Assembly: GCF_014705615.1 (NCBI RefSeq)
Contig: NZ_JACXJA010000048.1
Location: 1-64,000 of the forward strand
Length of the DNA stretch: 64,000 nt
Source: Paenibacillus oceani
GTDB lineage: Bacteria; Bacillota; Bacilli; Paenibacillales; NBRC-103111
Direction: 5' to 3'
Made by a program: the position numbers and the translations under genes. The notes under the pieces are model-generated. The model worked only from the letters and a program-made list of their open reading frames with translations. It made no database searches and was not told the origin of the DNA. Below, one piece after another: positions 24,001 to 32,188 of this stretch (positions are counted from its first letter, which is position 1; every line of letters begins with the position of its first letter).

Positions 24001-25556
24001 TCAAAGTACCGATCGTTCCGGGAATCGGCACGATTGCCGTAGGCGTCGCCAAAGCCGGCGCGGACGTTATTACATTGTCCGGCTTCGACGGCGGCACGGG
24101 TGCGGCGCGGATTCACTCGCTGACGCACGTCGGGCTGCCTACCGAGATCGGGACGAAGCTCGCTCACGTCGCCCTGATCGAAGCGGGCCTCCGCCACAAA
24201 GTGGAGCTGTGGTCCGACGGCGGCATGAAGTCCGGTTCGGACGTCGTGAAGCAGGTGCTGCTCGGCGCGAACCGGGTCGGCTTCGGAACGATCGCGATGC
24301 TTGCCATCGGTTGTACGACCTGCCGCGGCTGTCATCTCGATACGTGCCATGTCGGGATCGCCACCCAAATCGATCATATGGAGGAAGCCGAGGAAAAAGG
24401 ACTTCGCCGCTTCGTGCCTCGCCAGTTCGATCTGGCCGTCGATTCGCTCGTTCGTCTGTTCGGCCAGTTCGGCGACGAGATTCGCGAGATCGTGGCGAAG
24501 CTCGGCTACACCACTCTGCAGGAGCTCGTAGGGCGCTCCGACCTGCTGAAGCAGGTCGACCATCTGGACCGGATCGATCTGTCCGACCTGCTTCGTCCGG
24601 CTCCGCTGTCGTTCCTGCAAGCGGCTGACGCTCAGGCGGAAGCGGCTGCGGCCGTATCGTCCGATATCCGGATTGCCGCAGGCGCGGAAGGCCAAGAGTT
24701 TTATCCGGACGTACTCGCGTTCGACCGGGCCGTGGAGCGCAGATGGTCGAAAATCGACGCGGAATCGCGTATAATCGGCAGCCGCTTCTCCAGCCATCGC
24801 GTCCGCGACCGGTTCGACGGCAGCTACGACAGCCTGCCGGAAGTCTCGCTTACGCTCGCTGACGGCTCGGTGCCGGGCAACGGCCTAGCCGCCTTCAACG
24901 CCCGCGGCGTGAACATTACCGTACACGGCGGAGCCGAGGACGGCGTCGGCAAAATGTCGTTCGGCGGCAAAGTCGCCATCCTGAAAGCACCTGGCAAAAA
25001 TGGAGTGCGGATCGACGGCTCTGTCGGCAAATCGTACTGCTACGGCGCGCAGAAAGGATTGTTTATCGTACAGGGCGGCGCGGACTCCCGTGCCTGCATC
25101 CGGCTGTCGGGCGCCGACGTCATCTTCGGCGGCGAAGTGACCCAGCCGCTTCAAGACGCGCTCGGTTCGATCGCGAGCCGTGCGAACTTGAAAGGCTTCG
25201 CGTTCGAGTATATGACGAACGGCCGTGCCGTCGTGATGGGCGATCCGGGTCCATGGATCTGTGCAGGGATGACCGGCGGCGTCATCTACCAGCGCCTCGT
25301 GCCGGAGATGGGCCTCGATACGCAAGCGATCGAGCGACGCATCGCCAAAGGCGCGAAGGTCAGCATTCAGCCGCTCGGCACGCAAAGCCGCGCCGATCTG
25401 ACCGGGCTGCTCGGCGCTTACCGTGACGAGCTGCAAGCTTCCGGACAGACGGAAACGGCCGCCCGTATCGAAGCGCTGCTGGGCGACCTGGACGCGAACT
25501 TCGTACGCATCTCGCCGGTCGGCATGCAGGCCGATCAGTCGGTAGCGACGGAATAA
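21015..25556 (+). CDS. gltB: Glutamate synthase, large (alpha) subunit
   Basis: 1513 residues; makes two glutamates from glutamine and 2-oxoglutarate. Cys22 (EHDSCGI) is the expected amidotransferase nucleophile, exposed after removal of a short propeptide. The class II amidotransferase domain fills about residues 22-420, then the central domain, the FMN synthase domain (GEGGHLPGSK, GIGTIAVGVAKAGAD), the 3Fe-4S cysteines 1100, 1106 and 1111, and the C-terminal GXGXG helix. Length matches Bacillus GltA/GltB. The small subunit gene is not adjacent in this window. A strong terminator follows. The long leader suggests post-initiation control. Confidence 0.96.
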   Translation: MHTSMINEGRFQDLLTTEHDSCGIICIIEKDGYPSRDNIQKTIDALVKMEHRSGFIDGEGDGCGILTDIPRALWAKRLEDAGLSGQLAEDPNFSIAHIFIPRKLDQSVADIQETIRSMFAERGIRILIEQEAQTDSSVLGRSGRLDEPCFWQVAALCEQEGVVATDHLFELHAAIEDRFTVHVASLSNVTAAYKVMGAASILPKYFKDTQDPLFAAQVTIGHNRYSTNTLSSFFRVQPFSLLGHNGEINTVKKMRYEADMIGVPLVDGGSDSQDMNRVIETFIHRFGMSLFEAMELVFPPIHNEIKLFRPELQDLYMYYRQIWGHYAQGPAGIVSRYGNECVFSVDALGLRPVWMVESETSLYFSSEQGIITVDEMVAEPKPTAPGEKIGVVLTPGHPVRVVPYGELQSLVLERTKSRINLQGMGGHLSFGKTDAAVERFPKVAATDNVYSAFGWDRDGIQMIESMAQTGAEPIRSLGHDAPHAAIHWERQNIPDFIKESVAVVTNPAIDRDREQEHFSTRVIIGRRPSVYGQPGSETRFEIMAPMVLEGENGIGSLEEIGHMSLEQIIAECRKQGEHAVAGLSLSFKRGSSLQGALNQLALDAVDAVRNGAVLVLLDDAAVHQDDNLWMDPHLAISRIDVALRAVKLGSGDNLRRRASIAVRSASIRNLHDIALACGLGAEIVSPYILFETAAVKDGAAAARKVLLTLQKGLEKVISTIGTHELRGYTRFFSSIGLKPELAEVLDIVNYLGSEQAGTGYAELEKEAEARWTDYHNPKAKAAKNFRFFQRMWKALGDAASGEAPYSEYRDKLYEEEKKNPISIRHVAEFDYDKSGRKPVDPSEVDISVGKHSLPMLISSMSFGSQNETAFRAYAEAGERLNMVTMNGEGGEIKDMLGRYKRTRGAQVASGRFGVNVELANAVAFLEIKIGQGAKPGEGGHLPGSKVTAKIAAARNATIGSDLISPSNNHDIYSIEDLAQLISELKEASGRKAQIIVKVPIVPGIGTIAVGVAKAGADVITLSGFDGGTGAARIHSLTHVGLPTEIGTKLAHVALIEAGLRHKVELWSDGGMKSGSDVVKQVLLGANRVGFGTIAMLAIGCTTCRGCHLDTCHVGIATQIDHMEEAEEKGLRRFVPRQFDLAVDSLVRLFGQFGDEIREIVAKLGYTTLQELVGRSDLLKQVDHLDRIDLSDLLRPAPLSFLQAADAQAEAAAAVSSDIRIAAGAEGQEFYPDVLAFDRAVERRWSKIDAESRIIGSRFSSHRVRDRFDGSYDSLPEVSLTLADGSVPGNGLAAFNARGVNITVHGGAEDGVGKMSFGGKVAILKAPGKNGVRIDGSVGKSYCYGAQKGLFIVQGGADSRACIRLSGADVIFGGEVTQPLQDALGSIASRANLKGFAFEYMTNGRAVVMGDPGPWICAGMTGGVIYQRLVPEMGLDTQAIERRIAKGAKVSIQPLGTQSRADLTGLLGAYRDELQASGQTETAARIEALLGDLDANFVRISPVGMQADQSVATE

Positions 25557-25597
25557 TTTTGGAAGATCGAGGATCAACTACGCAGCACTTATAACGA

Positions 25598-25636
25598 ACC
25601 CCCGGAACTCTGCTTGGGCAGAGCACCGGGGGTTTT
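25598..25636 (+). terminator. Terminator after gltB
   Basis: CCCCCGG and CCGGGGG enclose a second stem CTCTGC/GCAGAG, followed by TTTT. It is placed 42 bases after the stop. Confidence 0.88.
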
Positions 25637-25804
25637 CCTGTCGGTACCCGGGATCAATCAGGCGCGCTGCCGTACGGTACGGATGGCACAATCCCGCTAA
25701 GACCATACTGAGAGCCTTCGTTTGGTAATTGGAACGCTCCACTTCCATGTCATGCGAACCTTTCGGGTACAGCCCCTCCCGGCGCTGCTCGATAACGATC
25801 GCGC

Positions 25805-26152
25805 CTAGCGATAAATCTGCTTCATCGAGCCCGGCTCGATGATGTTGTCCCCTTCCACGGTCGGCGGATTGCCGCCGTTTGCGTCGCCGGGGCGAATGTT
25901 TTGCTGCCGATCGTATACGTCCTGCGGAGTCGTACCGCCTTGCGGAAGGTTCGTATTCACCCGGTCCTCCAGGTAACGCTCATCCCGGATGCCCCGGGTG
26001 TCCTGATTCGGGTTTTGCTGCTCTTTCATCCGGTAATTCGTCTGCTGGCAGCCGGTCGCCGTTACGGTCAGAAGCAGGACCGCCGCGGTCAGCCCGCTTG
26101 TGCCAAGCCGCGCTTTCCACCGGCCGGAATGTGCTTTGTTCGTTATGCTCAT
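25805..26152 (-). CDS. Small putative lipoprotein
   Basis: 115 residues from the ATG at 26152, with GGTGGAG as ribosome site. A hydrophobic segment ends in TATGC, a usable lipobox, giving a mature protein of about 80 residues that starts CQQTNYR. The mature part is polar, rich in N, Q, D, P and G, and probably unstructured. I do not recognise a family; small lipoproteins of this kind are common in sporulating Bacillota but the role is unknown. It is divergent from the HAD hydrolase gene. Confidence 0.7.
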   Translation of the reverse strand: MSITNKAHSGRWKARLGTSGLTAAVLLLTVTATGCQQTNYRMKEQQNPNQDTRGIRDERYLEDRVNTNLPQGGTTPQDVYDRQQNIRPGDANGGNPPTVEGDNIIEPGSMKQIYR

Positions 26153-26274
26153 GCTAGCTCCACCTTCTTCCTGTTGCAAGATTTACGAAACCTTTTTAGG
26201 ATGCCCCGCAAATCGTGTTACAATAGAGGGTACCCGCTAAAAGAATTTCATCCGTACAAGGAGGCGAATGCGGC

Positions 26275-27012
26275 ATGCCCAAACAAACGATTCTGTTCGA
26301 TCTGGACGATACGCTGATTCATTGCAACAAATATTTCGACGCGGTGCTGATCCAATTCGCCGATCTGATGACGATATGGTTCAATGGGTATCGGCTGACC
26401 GAAGACGAGGTGCGCCGCAAGCAGTCCGAGTTCGATATTGCCGGCGTACACAAGCTCGGGTTTGCCGCCGGTCATTTTCCCCAGTCGTTTCTGGAGACGT
26501 ACGTCTACTTCTCAGCCCAAACCGGGCGGAAGCCCAGCGCAGAAGAACGGAAAAGGCTGTATGAGCTGGGCAATAGCGTATACGAATTTCCCGAGATCGA
26601 GCCTTACCTGGACATGACGGAGACGCTGGAGAAGCTCCAGCACGCAGGGCACGAGCTGTTTCTATATACAGGCGGTGAACCTTCGATCCAGCAAGGCAAG
26701 GTGAGTAGAATGGGACTGGACGCTTTCTTCGGCGACCGGTTGTTTATCTCTCCCCATAAAACGACGGAAGTGCTCGAATCGATTTTGACCCGGAGCAAGT
26801 TCGACCGCAATGCGACATGGATGATCGGCAATTCGATCCGTACCGATGTCGTTCCGGCGCTGGAGACCGGCATTAATGCCATTCATATTCCGGCCATCAC
26901 CGAGTGGTCGTTCAACATCATCGATATTCTCGTGAAGCCGAAGCGCGCTTTCCTGCAGTTGAACAAGCTGCTCGACGTTCCGCCCGCCATCCGTAAACAC
27001 AGCCTGGCCTGA
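26275..27012 (+). CDS. HAD-superfamily hydrolase
   Basis: 245 residues; probably a cytoplasmic phosphatase acting on a small phosphorylated metabolite. Motif I is FDLDDTL (Asp9 nucleophile, Asp11 acid/base), motif II the threonine in LFLYTGG, and motif III/IV the lysine around RSKFDRNATWMIGNSIRTDV. An AAGGAGG lies ten bases before the ATG. A TTAGGA-17-TACAAT promoter-like pair precedes it. The substrate cannot be inferred. Confidence 0.88.
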   Translation: MPKQTILFDLDDTLIHCNKYFDAVLIQFADLMTIWFNGYRLTEDEVRRKQSEFDIAGVHKLGFAAGHFPQSFLETYVYFSAQTGRKPSAEERKRLYELGNSVYEFPEIEPYLDMTETLEKLQHAGHELFLYTGGEPSIQQGKVSRMGLDAFFGDRLFISPHKTTEVLESILTRSKFDRNATWMIGNSIRTDVVPALETGINAIHIPAITEWSFNIIDILVKPKRAFLQLNKLLDVPPAIRKHSLA

Positions 27013-27039
27013 TTCGGCCCTGATCTTATCGCTTGCAGC

Positions 27040-27082
27040 AAAAAGAAGCCTTCATCCCCACTAAAAGGGTGAAGGCTTTTCG
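27040..27082. terminator. Bidirectional terminator
   Basis: AAGCCTTCA and TGAAGGCTT form a stem flanked by TTTTCGCTTTT on the plus strand and a T run on the minus strand. It serves the HAD gene and the convergent solute-binding protein gene. Confidence 0.8.
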
Positions 27083-27141
27083 CTTTTCATTTTTCGCTCT
27101 GAAGGGGCGTTTCCGGTTTCGCTCCACCGTTATCGGGCCGG

Positions 27142-28443
27142 CTACTTCGCTTTCTCCTCCGCGATCAATTTGACCATCTCCTCGTCGATTTGCCGGAAGG
27201 CGGTGTTCAGATCGATCGTGCCTTTGGCAAGATCCGGGACATATTTGCCGTAGATGGACCGGGCCTTGGCTTCGTACGTAACTTTCGGTGTAATCGGCGC
27301 GAACTTTTTGCCAAGAATGGCCTGAAAGTTTTTATCTTTGTATTTGCTGTTTTTCGCAAACGCTTTCATAACTACGTCGCTTTGCAGCACCGGAATGATC
27401 GCCCGCTCGGACAACGACTTCTGCACCTCCTCGGACAGCATATAGGCGAGAACTTCGGCAGCGGCTTCCTTATGCTTGCTGATCGAGGTAATGCCGAACA
27501 TCGTAGGCAGCGGCTGTGAGGCAATTCCGGGCGCGGACTTGTAGGAGGGATAGCTGACCAGATCCCAATTAAGCGTTGTCATATCGAAGTTCAGAAACGC
27601 GTTGGCCAGCCCGTCAACCATCGCCAAGTTTTTCTCCTGAACAAAGTTGCTCGCATTAAGCGACTTGTAGTCCGTCGTCTTCTTCATCTCAATAAGCTGG
27701 TTAAAGATCGTGCTCCAGCCGCCGTTCGTCAGAATGGTCGGCTTCTCCGTCTTCGGATCGACGTACGGGATCGATAAGGAGCTCAAATTCAGATGCGGCT
27801 GAACATCGCTTCCGATGCCGTAATATTCAAGCCCTCCATCCGTCCTGCGCATGCGCTTGGCCACCCCGATCACTTCGTCCCAGGTCACTCCGTCTTTCAG
27901 ATACGGTACGCCGAACTTGTCGAACAAATCTTTGTTGTAGTATAGGGCGGCCGCATTATTCACGATTGGTAGCGCATACATTTTCCCGTTTGACATCGAC
28001 CTCGCCGCTTCTACAGAGGAGGGCTCCAGTTGGTTCAAATTGACGCCGTATTTCTTAATCAGTTCCGTCATATCGTATTCCAGTTTGTATTGGAGCAGAT
28101 GAGGAATCGTATTGTCCACCGCCTGCCAGTAGACGTCGATCTGCGCTCCCGCGGAAAGCATATCCGGAAACTCCATCCCTTTGCCCGAGGCGACGTATTC
28201 GATCTCATACCCCGGAAACTTCTTCCTCATCGTATCGCCGAACCGTTCGTTGAAAGCTTCCTGCGTCCAGCCTGCCGTCGAATAAAAGACGAGCTTGACC
28301 GGGTCCTTCTTCACCGGCGTCGTACCGGACGGTCCCTCCGCCGTCGTCTGCTGTTTCTCAGCCCCGCACGCGGCGAGGAGAAGCAGCAGAACGGCGGCGG
28401 AAACCGGAACCATACAGTTTTTTACCCCTATCTTCTTGTTCAT
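27142..28443 (-). CDS. Extracellular solute-binding lipoprotein (family 1)
   Basis: 433 residues from the ATG at 28443, preceded by GGAGGGG. A signal peptide ends at the lipobox LLAAC. The mature protein resembles MalE/UgpB-like carbohydrate-binding proteins, with a domain pattern including KVLFYSTAGWT-like early strands and MANNEV-free conserved AAAEVLAYMLSEEVQK near the end. No permease or ATPase gene adjoins it. It lies downstream of the YesM/YesN-type pair, 160 bases after yesN, so it may be a regulated orphan receptor using permeases elsewhere, or a sensory accessory to the kinase. Confidence 0.88.
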   Translation of the reverse strand: MNKKIGVKNCMVPVSAAVLLLLLAACGAEKQQTTAEGPSGTTPVKKDPVKLVFYSTAGWTQEAFNERFGDTMRKKFPGYEIEYVASGKGMEFPDMLSAGAQIDVYWQAVDNTIPHLLQYKLEYDMTELIKKYGVNLNQLEPSSVEAARSMSNGKMYALPIVNNAAALYYNKDLFDKFGVPYLKDGVTWDEVIGVAKRMRRTDGGLEYYGIGSDVQPHLNLSSLSIPYVDPKTEKPTILTNGGWSTIFNQLIEMKKTTDYKSLNASNFVQEKNLAMVDGLANAFLNFDMTTLNWDLVSYPSYKSAPGIASQPLPTMFGITSISKHKEAAAEVLAYMLSEEVQKSLSERAIIPVLQSDVVMKAFAKNSKYKDKNFQAILGKKFAPITPKVTYEAKARSIYGKYVPDLAKGTIDLNTAFRQIDEEMVKLIAEEKAK

Positions 28444-28603
28444 CTTACCCCTCCCTTTTCCCCTTTGCACATCCTCTATTCGTAATCATCATACGATAGC
28501 CGCCGGGGTGGAGAACATGCAATTATCCCGCAATCTGCATATCCTTTTTTGTAAGGAAAGGGAAGGCGCGGAAAAAGGAGCAGCCGCGATCGGCAACGAT
28601 CTA

Positions 28604-30187
28604 TCAGGCAAAATCGGACGGACTGCGTCCCGTATACTTCTTGAACACCCGTGAGAAGTAGCTCGGGTCCTTATACCCGAGCCGGTCCGCCACCTCGTAC
28701 ACAAGCGCCTGTTCCTCCTGAAGCAGACTCATCGCCTTTTCCATCTTTTTGCGGAGCACGAAATCGGAGAACGCCTCTCCGGTTACTTCGCGAAACAGCC
28801 TGCTTAAGTAGGAGGAGTTGATGCGGATATGTTCCGCCGCATCCTCGCGCGTGATTTTGTCGAAGATATGCTCCTCGACATAAGTCATGACCGCCTCCAT
28901 CAGCTTGACCTTGCGCGCCTTCCGGTAATGGTCGAACTGCAGGCTGATCCGGATAAACCGGTCGCACCACCAGCGGCCCATCTCATCCAGCGAGCGGAAC
29001 TGCTCCGGGTAACGGAACAGCTTGTAGTCTTCCTCGTCCAGCACGCTCCTCACGCCTCGGCCCAACCGGTGCACGAGCGACACGAACAGTCCCGCAAACG
29101 GGAAAAACAGCTCCTCGGGATATTTATGAGGAGGATCGAGACGTTTGGCGCTGTCGAAAAACTGGCTGATCACGCGCTCCAGCTCCGCTTCGTCGTTCAG
29201 CTCGACGCAATGAACGATCAGCGTCTGATCGGAGTCGGTCAGCAGCGGCAAGTGTCCGGACGGAGGCAACACCAGATCCTCGTACAGGACGAGTCCCGCT
29301 CCGACCGACAGCTTCAGCCGCAGCGCCTGCTGGGCTTCCGTGAACACAGCCGGCACTTCCGCCAGCGGCACCACCCGGCTGCCGACACCGACCGTAATCG
29401 ATACTTTCAGATACCGTGCCGCTTCCCGCTTGGCGCGCTCCACCCATAAAAGCAGTTCGCTCAAGCTGTCTTTGGCGGTGACCGACTGATAGATGACGAC
29501 CGTCTGTCCGTTGCCCCGCAGATGCGAGATGCCGCAGCCTCCCAACTGCTCGGAGACGATATTGTGCATGGCGAATTGCAGCAGCGGATCGTCAGCGGGA
29601 GACTCGGTCCGGTCGAGCTCGAACACCGCCACCGCCGCAAGTCCCGTATCGTCGAGAGGCAGATCGAAGAAGGCGATTTTCTCGCCGATCGGCCCGGTTC
29701 TCTTCCCTTCCCCATTCAACCAGTCTTCCATAAAAGCCGAGCGGAGGACGGGCAGCTGCCTTTCCATGCTGCGGCGTATCGCCTCGGTGTCGTGCTTGCG
29801 TTCCAGAGCTTCGCGCCAATCGTCCCTCGCGCTTTGCAGCTCTTCGAGCAGTTGCCGCTTGCCGATCGGCTTGAGCAAATAATTGCGGACGCCGAGCCGG
29901 ATCGCTTTCTGCGCGTATTCGAACTCGTCATAACCGGTAAGCACGATCAGCAGCGTCTCCGGCTGCTCCTCCACAATCTGCTCCGCCATCTGCAGGCCGT
30001 CCATGACAGGCATCCGCACGTCGGCAAGCACCAGGTCGGGCCGATAACGGCGAAACGCCTCAAGCCCGTCGAGACCGTTCTCGGCCGTCCCGACCAGCTC
30101 CATCCCGTGTTCGTTCCAGTCGATCGCCTCCGACAGCCCTTCCCGTACTCTAGGCTCATCCTCGACGATCATCACCTTCATCTTCAT
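28604..30187 (-). CDS. AraC-type response regulator (YesN-like)
   Basis: 527 residues. Receiver domain (residues 1-122) with the acidic pocket at Glu9-Asp10 and phospho-acceptor Asp56 in VLADVRMP; a central regulatory region; and a C-terminal AraC helix-turn-helix pair (about 425-527) with AAEHIRINSSYLSRLFREVTG and DPSYFSRVFKKYTG. The ATG at 30187 follows GGAGGGG and overlaps the kinase gene end by 32 bases. It probably activates neighbouring carbohydrate genes on a signal from the kinase. Confidence 0.93.
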   Translation of the reverse strand: MKMKVMIVEDEPRVREGLSEAIDWNEHGMELVGTAENGLDGLEAFRRYRPDLVLADVRMPVMDGLQMAEQIVEEQPETLLIVLTGYDEFEYAQKAIRLGVRNYLLKPIGKRQLLEELQSARDDWREALERKHDTEAIRRSMERQLPVLRSAFMEDWLNGEGKRTGPIGEKIAFFDLPLDDTGLAAVAVFELDRTESPADDPLLQFAMHNIVSEQLGGCGISHLRGNGQTVVIYQSVTAKDSLSELLLWVERAKREAARYLKVSITVGVGSRVVPLAEVPAVFTEAQQALRLKLSVGAGLVLYEDLVLPPSGHLPLLTDSDQTLIVHCVELNDEAELERVISQFFDSAKRLDPPHKYPEELFFPFAGLFVSLVHRLGRGVRSVLDEEDYKLFRYPEQFRSLDEMGRWWCDRFIRISLQFDHYRKARKVKLMEAVMTYVEEHIFDKITREDAAEHIRINSSYLSRLFREVTGEAFSDFVLRKKMEKAMSLLQEEQALVYEVADRLGYKDPSYFSRVFKKYTGRSPSDFA

Positions 30188-32033
30188 GGCGGCCCCCCTC
30201 CAATCTGGACTCGGCGATCCGGATCGCCACGGTCGTCCCGCCGAACGGTTCGCTCGTCATCTCGAATCGCATATCTTCTTCGCCATATATGAGCCGCAGC
30301 CGCTGATACAAATTGCGCAACCCGTACGTCTTCCCGCCCTCGGGCCGTTCGTCGCGCACGGCCTCCAGCAGCTCCTTAAGCCGGGGAGCCGGAATGCCGA
30401 TACCCGAGTCCGTCACCTCGAACAAGATCCACGGCCCGTCCCGAACCGTTCTCACCCGAAGCCGGCAGGCGTCAGCCAAAGCTTCCAGACCGTGAACGAT
30501 CGCATTTTCCACGACAGGCTGCAGCATCAGCTTAATGATCTTCACCTCATGCAGCGTACCATCGATGTCCCATTCCACTTCGAACTTGCCTTTATGCCGG
30601 AACTGCTGAATCCGGATATACGTCTTCAGATGGTCGATCGTCTCGCGAACGGTAACGAACTCCTTGCCCCTGCTTAAGCTCAGCCGAAAAAACCGCGACA
30701 AATCGAGCACCATGTCGCTGATCTCGTTATTGTCCGAACGCTCGGCCGCCCAGTAGATCGAATCCAGCGTATTGTACAGAAAGTGCGGATTCATCTGCGA
30801 TTGCAGCAGCTTGAGCTCCACGTCCTTGCCGCGCAGCTCCTGCTCGAACATCGCTTGGCGCATCTGCTGCTCATTGACGACCATATCGTTAAACCGTTTC
30901 TGCAAATAACCGAATTCGTCCATCCTCGATATGGGCACCGGGACGAACGGCGCCCCGCTCTCGACGCGCCGGATGCCGGCCATCAGTTGGCGGATCGGAG
31001 TCGAAATCTGCATATACAGCAGCGTGAACAGTGCAAAAGAAAGCAGCACCAATACGGCGAGCACCGCGTACAGCAGCAGCTTCATCCGCCGGATCTCGCC
31101 CATGATCTCCTCTTCCGGAATGCACATGGCCACCTTCCAGCCCGTCAGCTCAGACTGTTTCTGGACGAACCGGTACTCACGATCCCCCAGTGCGACCGGC
31201 GCGTATTCGGAAGCCGGAAAGCGCCACGCTTCCCCGCCATGCCCGTCTTGCGGCTGTTCGGGTACTATCCGGCCCGCCGCCGCATGTTGAAAATCCGGGT
31301 CACCCTTGCTCCAGATCACGTTCCCGCCTCCGTCATAGATCAGGATGCCGGTTCCCTTCCACAGCGGGCTGTCGCCGACCAGCATCTCGAAGATCGATTT
31401 CTCCGTATTAACGAGAAGCACGTTGGCTCCGCCGCCGTCGGACGCACGCAGCAGCCGGGCCACACTGACAAGGCCGCTGTGGCTCTCTGCATAGGAAGGC
31501 GCCGAGGCGATCAGATCGGCCCCGATCAGCGGCGTTCCTTTATAGTCCTTCACGCCTTGGAGCCAGTCCGGCTTGGCGCCGGGATCGGATGCAGAAGACG
31601 CCGAATAAATGCCGTCCTTGGTGGTCAGCATTTTGTTCGACGTTTCGTTATAGATTCCGACGGAATCGATATATTGGTTCACCACGGAAAACGACTTCAG
31701 GTCGCCCATCACCTCGAGCAGCGGCCATACCGCGTCAGGCGAACGGAAGTCGGGATACCGGCCCAGCTGCTTCAGCAGATTGTCGCTTGCTGCGATCGAT
31801 TCCGACAGCTTGACCGTATTCTCCATATACATCTCGATGCCGGAAATCGCCGTTCCGAGCGCCTGCTCCGCCGAAGTGCGGATTTTCTGTTCCAGCACGT
31901 TTTGAAACCATAAAATCAACAGGAAAGTGACCACCGCAAATACCGCCAGGCTGCCGACCGCGAACATAAGAAGTGTCGATTTAATAGTGCGTTTTCGGGA
32001 GAAGGCGAGCTTGCTTCGATTCACGACGATCAC
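30156..32033 (-). CDS. Sensor histidine kinase (YesM-like)
   Basis: 625 residues. Membrane segment near residues 20-43, a large extracellular sensing region (about 44-300), a second segment (about 305-330), a HAMP-like linker, the His_kinase domain with the phospho-histidine in QMNPHFLYNTLDS, and an ATP-binding domain with the N-box QPVVENAIVHGLE and GIGIPAPRLKELL. The first codon is GTG at 32033 with a weak ribosome site; a GTG three codons on is an alternative. It pairs with the overlapping AraC-type regulator and lies among sugar uptake genes, so its signal is likely an extracellular carbohydrate. Confidence 0.92.
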   Translation of the reverse strand: MIVVNRSKLAFSRKRTIKSTLLMFAVGSLAVFAVVTFLLILWFQNVLEQKIRTSAEQALGTAISGIEMYMENTVKLSESIAASDNLLKQLGRYPDFRSPDAVWPLLEVMGDLKSFSVVNQYIDSVGIYNETSNKMLTTKDGIYSASSASDPGAKPDWLQGVKDYKGTPLIGADLIASAPSYAESHSGLVSVARLLRASDGGGANVLLVNTEKSIFEMLVGDSPLWKGTGILIYDGGGNVIWSKGDPDFQHAAAGRIVPEQPQDGHGGEAWRFPASEYAPVALGDREYRFVQKQSELTGWKVAMCIPEEEIMGEIRRMKLLLYAVLAVLVLLSFALFTLLYMQISTPIRQLMAGIRRVESGAPFVPVPISRMDEFGYLQKRFNDMVVNEQQMRQAMFEQELRGKDVELKLLQSQMNPHFLYNTLDSIYWAAERSDNNEISDMVLDLSRFFRLSLSRGKEFVTVRETIDHLKTYIRIQQFRHKGKFEVEWDIDGTLHEVKIIKLMLQPVVENAIVHGLEALADACRLRVRTVRDGPWILFEVTDSGIGIPAPRLKELLEAVRDERPEGGKTYGLRNLYQRLRLIYGEEDMRFEMTSEPFGGTTVAIRIAESRLEGGRHEDEGDDRRG

Positions 32034-32188
32034 CGCTTCTGCTGGGCGTTATGCCCGTTTTCTGAGTTTCTTGACTATATCTTCACCAATTGTATCATAG
32101 GAGGCAGGATAACGGAGCACGCAAGCCGTTAGCGTCCGAAGAGGCGCTCCGTTTACAGGGACTGCCTGCACCCTTCATCCCGATGCTC
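32034..32188 (-). promoter_or_regulatory. Stem-loop and spacer between transport and sensor genes
   Basis: On the minus strand AACGGAGC pairs with GCTCCGTT, extended outward by AGGCAG/CTGCCT, in the 155 bases between the solute-binding gene and the kinase gene. There is no T run. It could be an mRNA 3'-end stabiliser for the transporter transcript, lowering kinase expression. A TATGATACAAT segment downstream may be a -10 for the kinase. Confidence 0.45.

Noticed and set aside
21057-25577. Several long minus-strand frames under gltB (up to 563 codons)
   Set aside because: All are antisense shadows of gltB with arginine/histidine-rich composition and no ribosome sites.
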